Below, piece by piece: positions 35,752-48,122 of a DNA stretch of 64,000 nt. The position numbers and the translations under genes were made by a program. The stretch covers positions 2,924,501 through 2,988,500 of the forward strand of contig OX359275.1 in assembly GCA_947179155.2 (NCBI GenBank), written 5' to 3'. The stretch is from Hedera helix (lineage: Eukaryota > Streptophyta > Magnoliopsida > Apiales > Araliaceae). Position 1 is the first letter of the stretch. Each line of letters starts with the position of its first letter. The notes under the pieces are model-generated. The model was given only the letters and a program-made list of their open reading frames with translations, made no database searches and was not told the DNA's origin.

Positions 35752-38700
35752 TGTGACGCCCCCAAATCTAGGCCCACACAGCCCAAACTTGAGTCGTCAA
35801 AAGACTACAACAAAATTATTACAATGAAATACAACGTACAACAATACAGTGTATAATAAAACACAACTAAGTCTTCACTATTATTGTCACACTATTTTAC
35901 AACACGTGAAGACTACGACAGCTATTCCTCAGACTCTCACTCCATCCCCCGGCTAGACCCTGTTACGTTTTCATCTCCTGTTGAAAAACAATGGAACAAA
36001 AGAAAGGGTGAGCTCAAATAGCCCAGTAAGAAATATCATGACTAAGATAATGACGAATAAATTATCATTAGCCTTCAACAGTTGAGTTCTTGATAGAATA
36101 CAATAGACTACAAGGTTTATATCAAAAACTGTAGTTAAATTCTTAAACAATGTTCAGATCAATAATAGCAGCGGAATGAGCAATCTATTAGAAGAATAAT
36201 GCAGACTATAATGTCCACTCGCTTCTCTTTTTAGTAAAAATATCATCAACTTTTATCATCTGAAATACCATTAGTCAAGATAATACAACTTCACAGTTCC
36301 TGGTCATAATCATGCAGATCAACAGTTCGTCTTTGCACTACGGGCCAAAGACATTCAATATAACACCAACGGTCATGATTATACCAGATTCAGCCTTTGG
36401 TCATAATCATACCAACCAACAGTTCATCTTTGCACTACGGGCCAAAGAGAACATTCACCACGTGTCATAAAAGACACCGAACAGATGTATCGCCTTTAAC
36501 CTAGTATATCGCCTTTAACCTATCATCTGTTCAACAATTATATCACATCTGTGCCCCCGGCCACAGATATTCACAACAGCTTGATTCTTGATGATTAATA
36601 CAAATAACAGTGATACAAATGATGAACAGAAGAACAGGATAAACAATAAGTATCGAAAGTTTACTTTGTGCAGATTCAAATAATGTCCAAATTGCCAACA
36701 TGATGTGGAGTGAAATTTAAAAATGATATTCAAGATCCACAGTTCAGAATAACGATTACAGTTCAATAGAAATGTTCAGAAAATAGGAAGGTTCAGTTGA
36801 ACTAATGAAATTCAACTATTATGGAACATATAATATTTTCAGGAATTATAGAAGCAATAGTTCCATAATAAGTTTCGATTTAGGTGTATGGAAGAAAATA
36901 ATATCCCTTACCGTAGCAGGTTTGATTAACAAAAGGTGAAGGGAATTAATATCCCTTACCATAGTAAGTTTGAATAATGGAAGATGAAAAAGATGGTATC
37001 CCTTATGAGTATAAAGGAAAATGATATCACTTACGAATATGGAATAAAAGTGTCATGTGATAATTCGTGTAGACAAATTACTTCCACACGAGACAAATAA
37101 AAAGGGTTATTCACCAACAGGCGATAATCCGCACCGTAAGGTTATTCCCATCAATTTGAATACGAATAGTTATTCACCAAACAGGCGTAATCCGCACCGT
37201 AAGGTTATTCCCACAATTTAATAGAATTTGAACACGAAGAGTTATTCACCAAACAGGCGTAATCCGCACCGTAAGGTTATTCCCACAATTTAATAGAATT
37301 TGAACACGAAGAGTTATTCACCAAACAGGCGATAATCCGCACCGTAAGGTTATTCTCAAAGATTAATAAGGAATGAATACAAAAGGTTATTCACCAACAG
37401 GCGGTAAACCGCGCCGTAAGGTTATTCCCACAATTTAATACATGGAAATAAATGGCACAAGAAAGAAACGATATTATTTTCGAGAATCAAAGAATGATAA
37501 TCCCTTCAAGTAAGAAAGAAAATAATATCCATTTATGATGATGAAAAGAATGATACCCCTTACCGTAGTAAGTTAGAATATGAAAGAAGATAATATTCCT
37601 TACCACAGTAAATTTAAGAGTGTGAAAAGAATAATATTCCTTACCTTAACACGTGACTGGATATTGATTTAAATGAGGTTGATCAACTTGAAAAATTCCT
37701 GCACTCCTTTTGGCCTTCAAACACTCAAGATAACCTTACTATTCTCAGAGAAAACTTATAAAATTCTTATAGAAAAATTTTATGTTTTAGGTGTGTTTTT
37801 TCTATTCAGCTGAACAAGCTATTTATAGGAGAAAATAAGGCACTATGCGTGGTAGGTGGCTGAAAAAAATTTCAGCCGAGGCTGCGCAAACGTTTTAAAA
37901 ATTTTCAATACTTGCACAGTAATTTTAAAATTTTCAAAAAGTGAACAGTAATGAACAGTAACTTCTGTCGGCAGATGAACAGTAACTTTCCCGAGATGAA
38001 CAGTAACTTCCGTCAGTGAATAGTAACTTTTCCGGGAATGAATAGTAAATTCCGGGAGTGAATAGTAACTTTTGAAAAATAAATTTTTTTTTTTTTCCTG
38101 TGGGTCCAACATATAAAATGATGCTACAACAATGATAACAATAATGTAATAAACATGTTACAGATTATTATTAATTTAAATAATATAAATTACTGTGTAT
38201 TTGCTACTGTGACAATTATTTGGTTCAATAATTTTAAAATACAACGCACCAGCAATTATTGACTCAATGATATAAAATGCAGTGTAATGACAATTATTAA
38301 ATCAATAATGCAAAATACTGTGTAGCAACAATTATTGAATTGATAACATAAAATATTATACAACAACAATTATTGATGAAATGATGTGCAACAGTTAGGG
38401 TGTCAATTTCAGATCAATAATATAAGACACTGTGCAATACCGTGTGCTACTGTAGAGTACCGCATGCTACTGTAGAATACCATAAATTACCGTATGCTAC
38501 TATTCTTTTATCACCAGTATTTAAATAGTTAACACCGTTGACTATTTTTATTTAAAAAGGTTACTTCTGTCGTTTTCTATATCCGACAATTATTCCGTTG
38601 TGGGGTCCACCAATAATTAGTTATTTCGGCGCCGTCGTACGACACGAATATTATATTGCGCCGTCGTACGGGCAGAACGAATATTCCCCGACAAAACGAA

Positions 38701-38854
38701 TATTCCCCGACAAAAAGAATATTGTCCAACAAGGTATAATTTGCACGAAACATCCTTAACTTTTAACTTTGTCAATTTAACCACTTACTGTTTCATGAAA
38801 AAATATATATGAAGAAAATTAAATTTTATATTTCATAAAATTCGGGGTCTTACA
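35752..38854 (-). repeat. TekC 5' LTR (right copy), 3103 bp
   Basis: It has the same length as the left copy. The differences I noticed are two A-to-T changes in a T-run (around 38084 and 38089, against 34715 and 34720). The TATA box is at 37820-37827 on the minus strand. Confidence 0.95.
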
Positions 38855-38859
38855 GTTAT

Positions 38860-40747
38860 AGCCTACGCCTCTCGACAACTCAAAGATTATGAGAAAAATT
38901 ATCCTACTCATGATCTAGAGTTGGCAGCAGTCATTTTCGCGTTGAAGATCTGGAGACACTACTTGTACGGAGAAAAAGTGGATATTTATACGGATCATAA
39001 AAGTCTCAAGTATTTCTTCACCCAGAAGGAACTCAACATGCGACAACGACGTTGGCTTGAGCTGTTAAAGGATTATGACCACACAATCCAGTATCACCCG
39101 GGAAAGGCGAACGTTGTAGCTGACGCTTTGAGCAGAAAATCTTATGCAAGTACAAGTGCACTGCTGACAACACAAAAGTGTATTTTGTACGACTTGCAAA
39201 AGATGGAGATAGAGCTAAAGACACCAGGGACCCACTCGAAGATTGCTCACGTGCGAGTAGAACCAACTTTAATCGATAAAATTAAAGCTGCTCAAGCTAC
39301 CGATCCGGAACTGATAAACATGATAAAGAAAGTACAAGAAGGTGCCATTCCCGAAGCAAGAATCGACGAGAAAGGAATACTTCGAGTCAACTCTCGACTC
39401 TGTGTTCCTAACGATCCTGAATTAAAGCATAAAATCATGATGGAGGCACACAACACGCCGTTTGCAATCCACCCAGGAGGTACCAAGATGTATCGAGATC
39501 TTCGACATACATTTTGGTGGAACAATATGAAAAGAGAGATTGCGGAGTTTATCTCAAGGTGCCTAACTTGTCAACGTGTCAAGGCAGAACATCAAGTTCC
39601 TAAAGGTCCATTACAATCACTTGAAGTTCCCGAATGGAAGTGGGAACACATCAATATGGACTTCGTGACGGGTCTTCCAAAAGTTTCTCAAGGCTTAGAT
39701 GCAATTTGGGTGATCGTAGATAGATTGACAAAATCTGCTCATTTCTTGCCTATACGAGAAAACTTTTCACTTGAACGTCTTGCCGGTATGTACATAAATG
39801 AGATCGTGAGATTGCATGGCATGCCAGTTTCCATAGTTTCTGATCGAGATCCTAGATTCACTTCACGCTTTTGGATCAGTCTACAAAAAGCTATGGGCAC
39901 TGAACTACGTTTTAGTTCTGCATACCATCCTCAAACGGACGGACAATCGGAAAGGACGATCCAGACCCTCGAAGATCTTTTGAGACTTTGTGTATTAGAC
40001 TTCAAAGGAAGTTGGGATAAGTACTTGCCGTTGGTGGAATTTTCTTACAACAACAGTTACCAAGCAAGCATAGGCATGGCTCCATTCGAGGCATTGTATG
40101 GAAGGAAGTGTCGCTCTCCAATATGTTGGAATGAGGTAGGAGAAGCAAAATTGTTGGGACCCGAGTTGGTACGCTTGACGACCGAAAAGATCCAAATGAT
40201 CCGACAACGAATACAGACCGCACAAGAACGACAAAAGAGTTATGCTGATCTTCATCGGAGAGACGAAAGTTTCAACGTCGGAGATCATGTATTCTTACGT
40301 GTTTCTCCATGGAAAGGGGTTACGAGATTCGGAAAGAGAGGAAAGCTTAACCCTCGATTTATTGGCCCATTTGAAATCCTCGATCGAATAGGAACCGTAG
40401 CCTACAGACTAGCCCTACCACCAAGTATGTCTCGCATCCATAACGTTTTTCACATATCTATGTTACGTAAATATGTGAAGGACCCAAACCACGTCATTGA
40501 GTTAGAACCAGGCGTTATAGCAGAAGATTTAACATACGAGGAGGTACCTGTTAAGATCCTGGATAAGAAGGAGCAGATCCTACGCTCAAAGGTTATACCT
40601 CAAGTTAAGGTTTTATGGAGGAACCAAGATACTGAGGAAATGACCTGGGAGCTAGAATCTGAGATGAAATCTAAGTATCCTTACCTCTTCGATATGTCAG
40701 GTACGTCAATTTCGGGGACGAAATTTCATAAGGAGGGGAGGTTGTAA
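38860..40747 (+). pseudogene. TekB pol, second part: RNase H, integrase, chromodomain
   Basis: The frame continues from the TekC site: RNase H tail (YTDHKSLKYFF, then HPGKANVVADALSRK), then the integrase H2C2 finger (about 39450-39590). The catalytic core follows, with Asp in MDFVTGLP (39656), Asp in SDRDP (39838) and Glu in QSERT (39946). The GPF/Y-type region (LNPRFIGPFEIL) comes next. A C-terminal chromodomain (VKVLWRNQDTEEMTWE, then YPYLF, about 40600-40690), the hallmark of chromoviruses, completes it. The chromodomain is thought to read heterochromatin marks and guide insertion. The stop TAA at 40745 lies inside the 3' LTR, so the polypurine tract is also coding. Confidence 0.9.
40730..40742 (+). 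other. TekB polypurine tract
   Basis: AAGGAGGGGAGGT sits directly before the 3' LTR. The matching tract of TekA is at 46054-46065. Both are read as codons for EGR at the end of pol. Confidence 0.85.
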
Positions 40748-43608
40748 GACCCCGAATTTTATGAAATACAAAATTTAATTTTTCTTCATATATATTTTTT
40801 TTTGAAACAGTAAGTGGTTAAATTAACAAAATTGAAAGTTAAGGATGTTATGTGCAAATTTTATTTTGTCGGACAATATTCGCTTTGTCGGGGAATATTC
40901 GTTTTGTCGGGGAATATTCGTGCCGTACGACGGCGCCGAAATAATAAATTATTGGTGGACCCCACAACGGAATATTTGTCGGATATAGAAAACGACAGAA
41001 GTAACCTTTTTAAATAAAAATAGTCAACGGAACTGTTAAAATACCGGTGATAAAAGAATAGTAGCATACGGTAGTTTATGGTATTTTCTGTAGCACACGG
41101 TACTCTACAGTAACACACGGTATTGCATAGTGTCTCATATTATTGGTCTGATAATTGACACCGTAACTGTTACGCATCATTTCATCGATAATTGTCACTG
41201 CATAATATTTTATATTATCAATTCAATAATTGTTGTTACACAGTATTTTGCATTATTGATTTAATAATTGTCATTACACTGTATTTTATATCATTGAGTC
41301 AATAATTGTTGTTGCACTGTTTTTAAAATTATTGAACCTAATAATTGTCACAGTAACATATGCACAGTAATTCACATTATTGAATCAATAATTGTCATTA
41401 CACAGTAACGTATGCTTTATTTTACATTATTGTTATCTCTATTATGATGTTATTTAAACAGTTGTATTTCATTAATTTATTGACTTGATATCTAAGAGCT
41501 AACTATACTGTATTTATAACAATTAGTCATAATAATTGAATTGATAAAGTTATTTGTTTATAATATAAAGTTAGGTGATTATTAGGTGATATGAAATGAA
41601 TGGTGTAGATTAAAGTGTGAATTATTGTTGAATAATTGAATTGATTTGTTTATAATATAAAGTTAGGTGATTATTAGGTGATATGAAATGAATGGTGTAG
41701 ATTAAAGTGTGAATTATTGTTGAATAATTAAATTGATTTGTTTATAATATAAAGTTAGGTGATTATTAGGTGATATGAAATGAATGGTGTAGATTAAAGA
41801 TAATATAATATTTGAAATGGATGGTGTAGATTAAAAGGTGATCTTTAAATGAATGGTTTAGATTAAATGAATGATAAGATTTTTGGCTATAAATAGAAGC
41901 CTTAACTTAAGGATTTTTCATAAACTTCCTTACTTGTTCTTTCTTTCTCTCTCTAAATACTTCTTGTGAAAGTTCTCTCTAAGTGTGCTTAAGTCATCTT
42001 GAGTATTTGTGAAGATCTATAAGTATACGTGTACTGTTCAAGTTAATCAACCTCATTTAAATCAATATCCAGTCACGTGTTACGGTAAGGGATACCATCT
42101 TTTTCATCTTCCATTATTCAAACATACTATGGTAAGGGATTATCATTATTTGATTCTCGATAATAATATTGTTTCTTCCTTACTCATAAGACGTGCCTTT
42201 TATTTCCATGTATTAAATTGTGGGAATAACCTTACGGAGCGGATTGCCGCCTGTTGGTGAATAACCTTTCGTATTCATTTATTATTAATCTCTGAGAATA
42301 ACCTTACGGAGCGGATTGCCGCCTGTTTGGTGAATAACTCTTTGTACTCAAATTATATTAAATTGTGGGAATAACCTTACGGAGCGGATTGCCGCCTGTT
42401 GGTGAATAACCCTTTGTATTAATTTCCTTCACCTTTTGTTAATCAAACCTGCTACGGTAAGGGATATTATTTTCTTTCATACTCCTAAATCGAAATTTAT
42501 TATGGAACTATTACTTCTATAATTCCTGAAAATATTATATGTTCCATAATAATTGAACTTCATTATTTCAACTGAACCTTCCTATTTACGTGAACCTTTC
42601 TATTGAATTGTAACCGTTATTCTGAACTGTGGATCTTGAATATCATTTTTAAATTTCACTCCACATCATGTTGACAATTTGGACATTATTTGAATCTGTA
42701 CAAAGTAAACTTCCGATACTTATTGTTATCCTATTTCTTCTGTTCATCATTTATATCATTCTAATCATCCAAAAATCAAGCTGTTGTGAATATCTGTGGC
42801 CGGGGGCACAGATGTGATATATTTGTTGAACAGATGATAGGTTAAAGGCGATATAATAGGTTAAAGGCGATACATCTGTTCGGTGTCTTTTATGGCATGT
42901 GGTGAATGTTCTCTTTGGCCCGTAGTGCAAAGATGAACTGTTGTTTGGTATGATTATGACCAAAGGCTGAATCTGGTATAATCATGACCGTTGGTGCTAT
43001 ATTGAATATCTTTGGCCCGTAGTACAAAGATGAACTGTTGATGTGCATGATTATGATCAGGAACTGTGAATTTGTATTATCTTGACTAATGATATTTCAG
43101 ATGATAAAAGTTGATGATGTTTTTCCTAAAAAGAGAACCGAGTGGACATTATAGTCTGCATTATTCTTCTAATAGAGTACTCATTCCGCTGCTATTATTG
43201 ATCTGAACGTTGTTTAAGAATTTAACTGCAGTTTTTGATATAAACCTTGTAGTCTATTGTATTCTATCAAGAACTCAACTGTTGAAGACTAATGATAATT
43301 TATTCGTCATTATCTTAGTCATGATATTCTTTACTGGGCTATTTGAGCTCACCCTTTCTTTTGTTCCATTGTTTTTCAACAGGAGATGAAAACATAACAG
43401 GGTCTAGCCGGGGAATGGAGTGAGGGTCCGAGGAATAGTTATCATAGTCTTCACGTTTTGTAAAATAGTGTGGCAATAATAGTGAAGACTTAGTTGTGTA
43501 TTATTATACACTGTATTGTTGTACGTTGTGCTTTGTTGTAATAATTTTGTTGTAGTATTTTGACGACTCAAGTTTGGGCTGTGTGGGCCCAGATTTGGGG
43601 GCGTCACA
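40743..43608 (+). repeat. TekB 3' LTR, 2866 bp
   Basis: It is equal in length to the 5' LTR. Differences I noted: one in a GTTTGGTCGG/GTTTTGTCGG site near 40907, one in CGCCAAAAT/CGCCGAAAT, GAAGCATT/GAAGCCTT near 41900, CAAGTTG/CAAGCTG near 42780, and one near 43001. It ends GGGCGTCACA at the CCAAT duplication. Confidence 0.95.
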
Positions 43609-43613
43609 CCAAT

Positions 43614-46070
43614 GCTCCTGCAGCTTTCATGGACATGATGAACCGAATATTCAAGGAATATTTGGATCATTTTGTGGTTGTCTTTATTGATGACATCCTC
43701 ATATACTCCAAGAGTCGCGAGGATCATGAACAACACCTGAGATTGATACTCCAAAAGCTCCGTGAGAACAAATTATATGCCAAGTTGAAGAAATGTGAGT
43801 TCTGGCTTGAGGATGTCACGTTTCTTGGGCATGTGATTTCTAGTCAAGGAATATCAGTCGATCATGCGAAGATTGAAACGGTACTAAATTGGGAACAACC
43901 CAAGACAGTAACCGAAATCCGAAGTTTTCTGGGCCTAGCTGGTTATTATCGGAGATTCGTAGAAGGATTTTCTCGAATCGCCACTCCATTAACTCAGCTT
44001 ACTCGGAAAAGCACAAAATTCATATGGAGCGAGGAATGCGAGAAAAGTTTCCAAGAACTCAAGAGGAGACTGGTTTCAGCTCCTGTTCTGACCATTCCAT
44101 CAGGATCAGGAGAATTCGTCATATATAGCGATGCTTCAGGCAAAGGTCTAGGCTGTGTCCTTATGCAACATGGAAAGGTTATAGCCTATGCCTCTCGACA
44201 ACTCAAAGATTATGAGAAAAATTATCCTACTCATGATCTAGAGTTGGCAGCAGTCGTTTTTGCATTGAAGATCTGGAGACACTACTTGTACGGAGAAAAG
44301 GTGGATATCTATACGGATCATAAAAGTCTCAAGTATTTCTTCACCCAGAAGGAACTCAACATGCGACAACGACGTTGGCTTGAGCTGTTGAAGGATTACG
44401 ACCACACAATCCAGTATCACCCGGGAAAGGCAAACGTTGTAGCTGACGCTTTGAGCAGAAGATCTTATGCGAGTACAAGTGCACTGCTGACAACACAAAA
44501 GTGTATTTTGTACGACTTGCAAAAGATGGAGATAGAGTTAAAGACACCAGGGACCCACTCGAAGATTGCTCATGTGCGAGTAGAACCAGCTTTAATGGAT
44601 AAAATTAAAGCTGCTCAAGCTACCGATCCGGAACTGATGAACATGATGAAGAAAGTACAAGAAGGTGCCATCCCCGAAGCAAGAATCGACGAGACAGGAA
44701 TACTTCGAGTTAACTCTCGACTCTGTGTTCCTAACGATCCTGAATTGAAGCATAAAATCATGATGGAGGCACACAACACGCCGTTTGCAATCCACCCAGG
44801 AGGTACCAAGATGTATCGAGATCTTCGACATACATTTTGGTGGAACAATATGAAAAGGGAGATTGCAGAGTTTATCTCAAGGTGCCTAACTTGTCAACGT
44901 GTCAAGGCAGAGCATCAAGTACCTAAGGGTCCATTACAACCACTTGAGGTTCCCGAATGGAAGTGGGAACACATCAATATGGATTTCGTGACGGGTCTTC
45001 CCAGAGTTTCTCAAGGCTTAGATGCAATTTGGGTCATCGTAGATAGATTGACCAAATCCGCTCATTTCTTGCCTATACGAGAAAACTTTTCACTTGAACG
45101 TCTTGCCGTTATGTACATAAATGAGATCGTGAGATTGCATGGCATGCCAGTTTCCATAGTTTCTGATCGAGATCCTAGATTCACTTCACGCTTTTGGATC
45201 AGTCTACAAAAAGCTATGGGCACTGAACTACGTTTTAGTTCTGCATACCATCCTCAAACGGACGGACAATCGGAAAGGACGATCCAGACCCTCGAAGATC
45301 TTTTGAGACTTTGTGTATTAGACTTCAAAGGAAGTTGGGATAAGTACTTGCCATTGGTGGAATTTTCTTACAACAACAGTTACCAAGCAAGCATAGGCAT
45401 GGCTCCATTCGAGGCTTTGTATGGAAGGAAGTGTCGCTCTCCAATATGTTGGAATGAGGTAGGAGAAGCAAAATTGTTGGGACCCGAGTTGGTACGCTTG
45501 ACGACCGAAAAGATCCAAATGATCCGACAACGAATACAGACAGCACAAGAACGACAAAAGAGTTATGCTGATCTTCATCGGAGAGATGAGAGATTCAACG
45601 TCGGAGATCATGTATTCTTACGTGTTTCTCCATGGAAAGGAGTTACGAGATTCGGAAAGAGAGGAAAGCTTAACCCTCGATTTATTGGCCCATTTGAAAT
45701 CCTCGATCGAGTAGGAACCGTAGCCTACAGACTAGCTCTACCACCAAGTATGTCTCGCATCCATAATGTTTTTCACATATCTATGTTACGTAAATATGTG
45801 AAGGACCCAAACCACGTCATTGAGTTAGAACCGGACGTTATAGAAGAGGATTTAACATACGAGGAGGTACCTGTTAAGATCCTTGATAAGAAGGAGCAGA
45901 TTCTACGCTCAAAGGTTATACCTCAAGTTAAGGTTTTATGGAGGAACCAAGATATTGAGGAAATGACCTGGGAGCTAGAATCCGAGATGAAATCTAAATA
46001 TCCTTACCTCTTCGAAATGACAGGTACGTCAATTTCGGGGACGAAATTTCATAAGGAGGGGAGGTTGTAA
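43614..46070 (+). pseudogene. TekA pol, second part: RT to chromodomain
   Basis: The frame resumes at NAPAAFMDMMNRIF, then catalytic FIDDILIYS, then RNase H, the integrase H2C2 and D,D-35-E residues, GPF-type motif and chromodomain, as in TekB with a few amino-acid differences. The stretch from 43560 to 46070 is one long open frame only because the last bases of the TekB LTR happen to read through; no ATG lies in that LTR part. The stop TAA at 46068 overlaps the 3' LTR start. The part itself is undamaged, but it is separated from a frameshifted gag and protease. Confidence 0.9.
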
Positions 46071-48122
46071 GACCCCGAATTTTATGAAATATAAAATTTA
46101 ATTTTTCTTCATATATATTTTTCTGAAACAGTAAGTGGTTAAATCGATAAAGTTTAAAGTTAAGGATGTTATGTGCAAATTTTATTTTGTCGGACAATAT
46201 TCGTTTTGTCGGGGAATATTCGGGTCGTACGACGACGCCGAAATAACAAATTATTGGTGGACCCCACAACGGAATATTTGTCGGATATAGAAAACGACAG
46301 AAATAACCTTTTTAATAAAAATAGTCAACGGTGCTAACTGTTAAAATACCGGTGATAAAAGAATAGTAGCATACGGTAATTTATGGTATTTCAGTGTAGC
46401 ACACGGTATTCTACAGTAGCACACGGTATTGCACAGTGTCTCATATTATTAGTCTGATAATTGACACCGTAACTGTTGCGCATCATTTCATCAACAATTG
46501 TCACTGCATAATATTTTATATTATCAATTTAATTATTGTTGCTACACAGTATTTTGCATTATTGATTCAATAATTGTCATTACACTGTATTTCATATCAT
46601 CGAGTCAATAATTGTTGGTGCACTGTAGTTTAAAATTATTGAATCTAATAATTGTCACAGTAGCAAATACACTATAATTTATAGTATTAAATTAATAAAA
46701 ATATGTAACGTGTTTCTTACATTATTGTGGTAACATTATTTTATATGTTGGACTCACAGGAAGAATAAATAAATAAATAAATAAATAAAAAATAATTAAT
46801 TTCACTATTTGAAATAGTAACGTGAATAGTGACGTGAATAGTAAGTGAATAGTAAGAAACATGTGGAACCCACTGTGGGGCCCGCATGAAATGTGAAATT
46901 TTGAAATTTGCTGGAAATGGTTGGTGAGGCTGCGTGCTGAAATGTTCAGCACTGGCGTGCAGCACGCCAATGCTCACCTACCGCGCATAGTGCCCTTATT
47001 TCTCCTATAAATAGCTTGCTCAGCTGAATAGAAAAATCACACCTAAAACATAAAATTTTTCTATAAGAATTTTATAAATTTTCTCTGAGAATAGTAAGGT
47101 TATTTTGAGAGTTTGAAAGCCAAAAGGAGTGCAGGAATTTTTCAAGTAAGTCTTTTATTAAAGAGTAGTAATTTTATAAATTCTTATTTTTCACGGTATT
47201 CACAAATCTTCCTTTAGAAGACTCTTCTTTGAGAAGATTCATTTTTAAAAGCTTTCTTTGGAAGTTTTATTTTGGAATATTATTTTAAAAACTATTTTAA
47301 AGTTGTTATATTATACTACATAACAAGAATCAAACTGTTGTGAATATCTGTGGCCGGGGGCACAGATGTGATATAATTGTTGAACAGATGATAGGTTAAA
47401 GGCGATACATCTGTTCGGTGTCTTTTATGGCACGTGGTTAATGTTCTCTTTGGCCCGTAGTGCAAAGATGAACTGTTGATTAGTATGATTATGACCAAAG
47501 GTTGAATCTGGTATAATCATGACCGTTGGTGTTATATTGAATGTCTTTGGCCCGTAGTGCAAAGATGAACTGTTGATCTGCATGATTATGACTAGGAACT
47601 GTGAAGTTGTATTATCTTGACTAATGGTATTTCAGATGATAAAAGTTGATGATATTTTTACTAAAAAGAGAAGCGAGTGGACATTATAGTCTGCATTATT
47701 CTTCTAATAGATTGCTCATTCCGCTGCTATTATTGATCTGAACATTGTTTAAGAATTTAACTACAGTTTTTGATATAAACTTTGTAGTCTATTGTATTCA
47801 GAACTCAATTGTTGAAGGCTAATGATAATTTATTCGTCATTATCTTAGTCATGATATTTCTTACTGGGCTATTTGAGCTCACCCTTTCTTTTCGTTCCAT
47901 TGTTTTTCAACAGGAGATGAGAACGTAACGGGGTCTAGCCAGGGAATGGAGTGAGAGTGCGGGGATAGCTATCGTAGTCTTCACATGTTGTAAAATAGTG
48001 TGGCAATAATAGTGAAGACTTAGTTGTGTATTATTATACACTGTATTGTTGTACGTTGTGCTTTGTTGTAATAATTTTGTTGTAATCTTTTGACGACTCA
48101 AGTTTGGGCTGTGTGGGCCTAG
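46066..48122 (+). repeat. TekA 3' LTR, internally deleted and end-truncated
   Basis: Compared with the 5' LTR, about 1043 bp are missing after ACTACA at 47320 (equivalent to 22324-23366). This includes all the leader repeats, with a few unmatched bases at the join. The terminal ATTTGGGGGCGTCACA is also missing at 48122, where Tat1 RNase H sequence starts. The TATA box at 47006 is kept. Confidence 0.9.

Larger units (their letters stand above)
32383..38854 (-). mobile_element. TekC: gag-pol-less Tek derivative inserted in TekB RNase H
   Basis: TekC lies in reverse orientation between perfect TSDs GTTAT (32378-32382 and 38855-38859). Two LTRs of exactly 3103 bp flank only 266 bp. That internal part has the primer-binding site TGGCATCAGAG next to the 5' LTR, then about 200 bp of leader. 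It then passes straight into the last bases of pol and the polypurine tract. All of gag, protease, RT, RNase H and integrase is missing. I saw two substitutions between its LTRs, so it is the youngest insertion. It must have been moved by proteins from another Tek copy, or lost its genes by an unusually clean deletion after insertion. Confidence 0.95.
26558..43608 (+). mobile_element. TekB: Del/Tekay chromovirus inserted in TekA RT
   Basis: TekB owns 26558-32382 and 38860-43608, about 10.6 kb, and carries TekC. The perfect TSD CCAAT lies at 26553-26557 and 43609-43613, inside the TekA RT codons for FGLTNAP. Both LTRs are exactly 2866 bp; comparing by eye I noted only about five differences, so the insertion is young. 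PBS, leader, gag-pol and polypurine tract are all present. Its gag-pol is nearly identical to TekA's, but its U3 is different (a 92-bp triple repeat). Confidence 0.95.
21067..48122 (+). mobile_element. TekA: Del/Tekay chromovirus inserted in Tat1
   Basis: TekA owns 21067-26557 and 43614-48122, about 10 kb, and carries TekB. The 5' LTR is 3115 bp, followed by an initiator-Met-type primer-binding site, leader, gag-pol and polypurine tract. The 3' LTR is shortened to 2057 bp. The last 16 bases of the 3' LTR are missing, and several hundred bases of the flanking Tat1 RNase H are missing too, so the right TSD is lost; the left five bases are CTCGT. Chromodomain-bearing pol, double CCHC gag and very long LTRs point to Del/Tekay. 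By eye its two LTRs differ much more than those of TekB or TekC. Confidence 0.9.

Noticed and set aside
39995..40288. Minus-strand frames in the Tek integrase, repeated in TekA at 45318
   Set aside because: Shadows of the integrase frame, seen in both copies for that reason only.
43560..43613. Extended N-terminus of the TekA pol frame arising in the TekB LTR
   Set aside because: It is a chance read-through with no ATG; the coding part begins after the CCAAT duplication.
24381..46070. Endogenous pararetrovirus instead of LTR retrotransposon
   Set aside because: LTRs, TSDs, tRNA primer site, polypurine tract, integrase and chromodomain are all present, and no movement or coat protein is seen.
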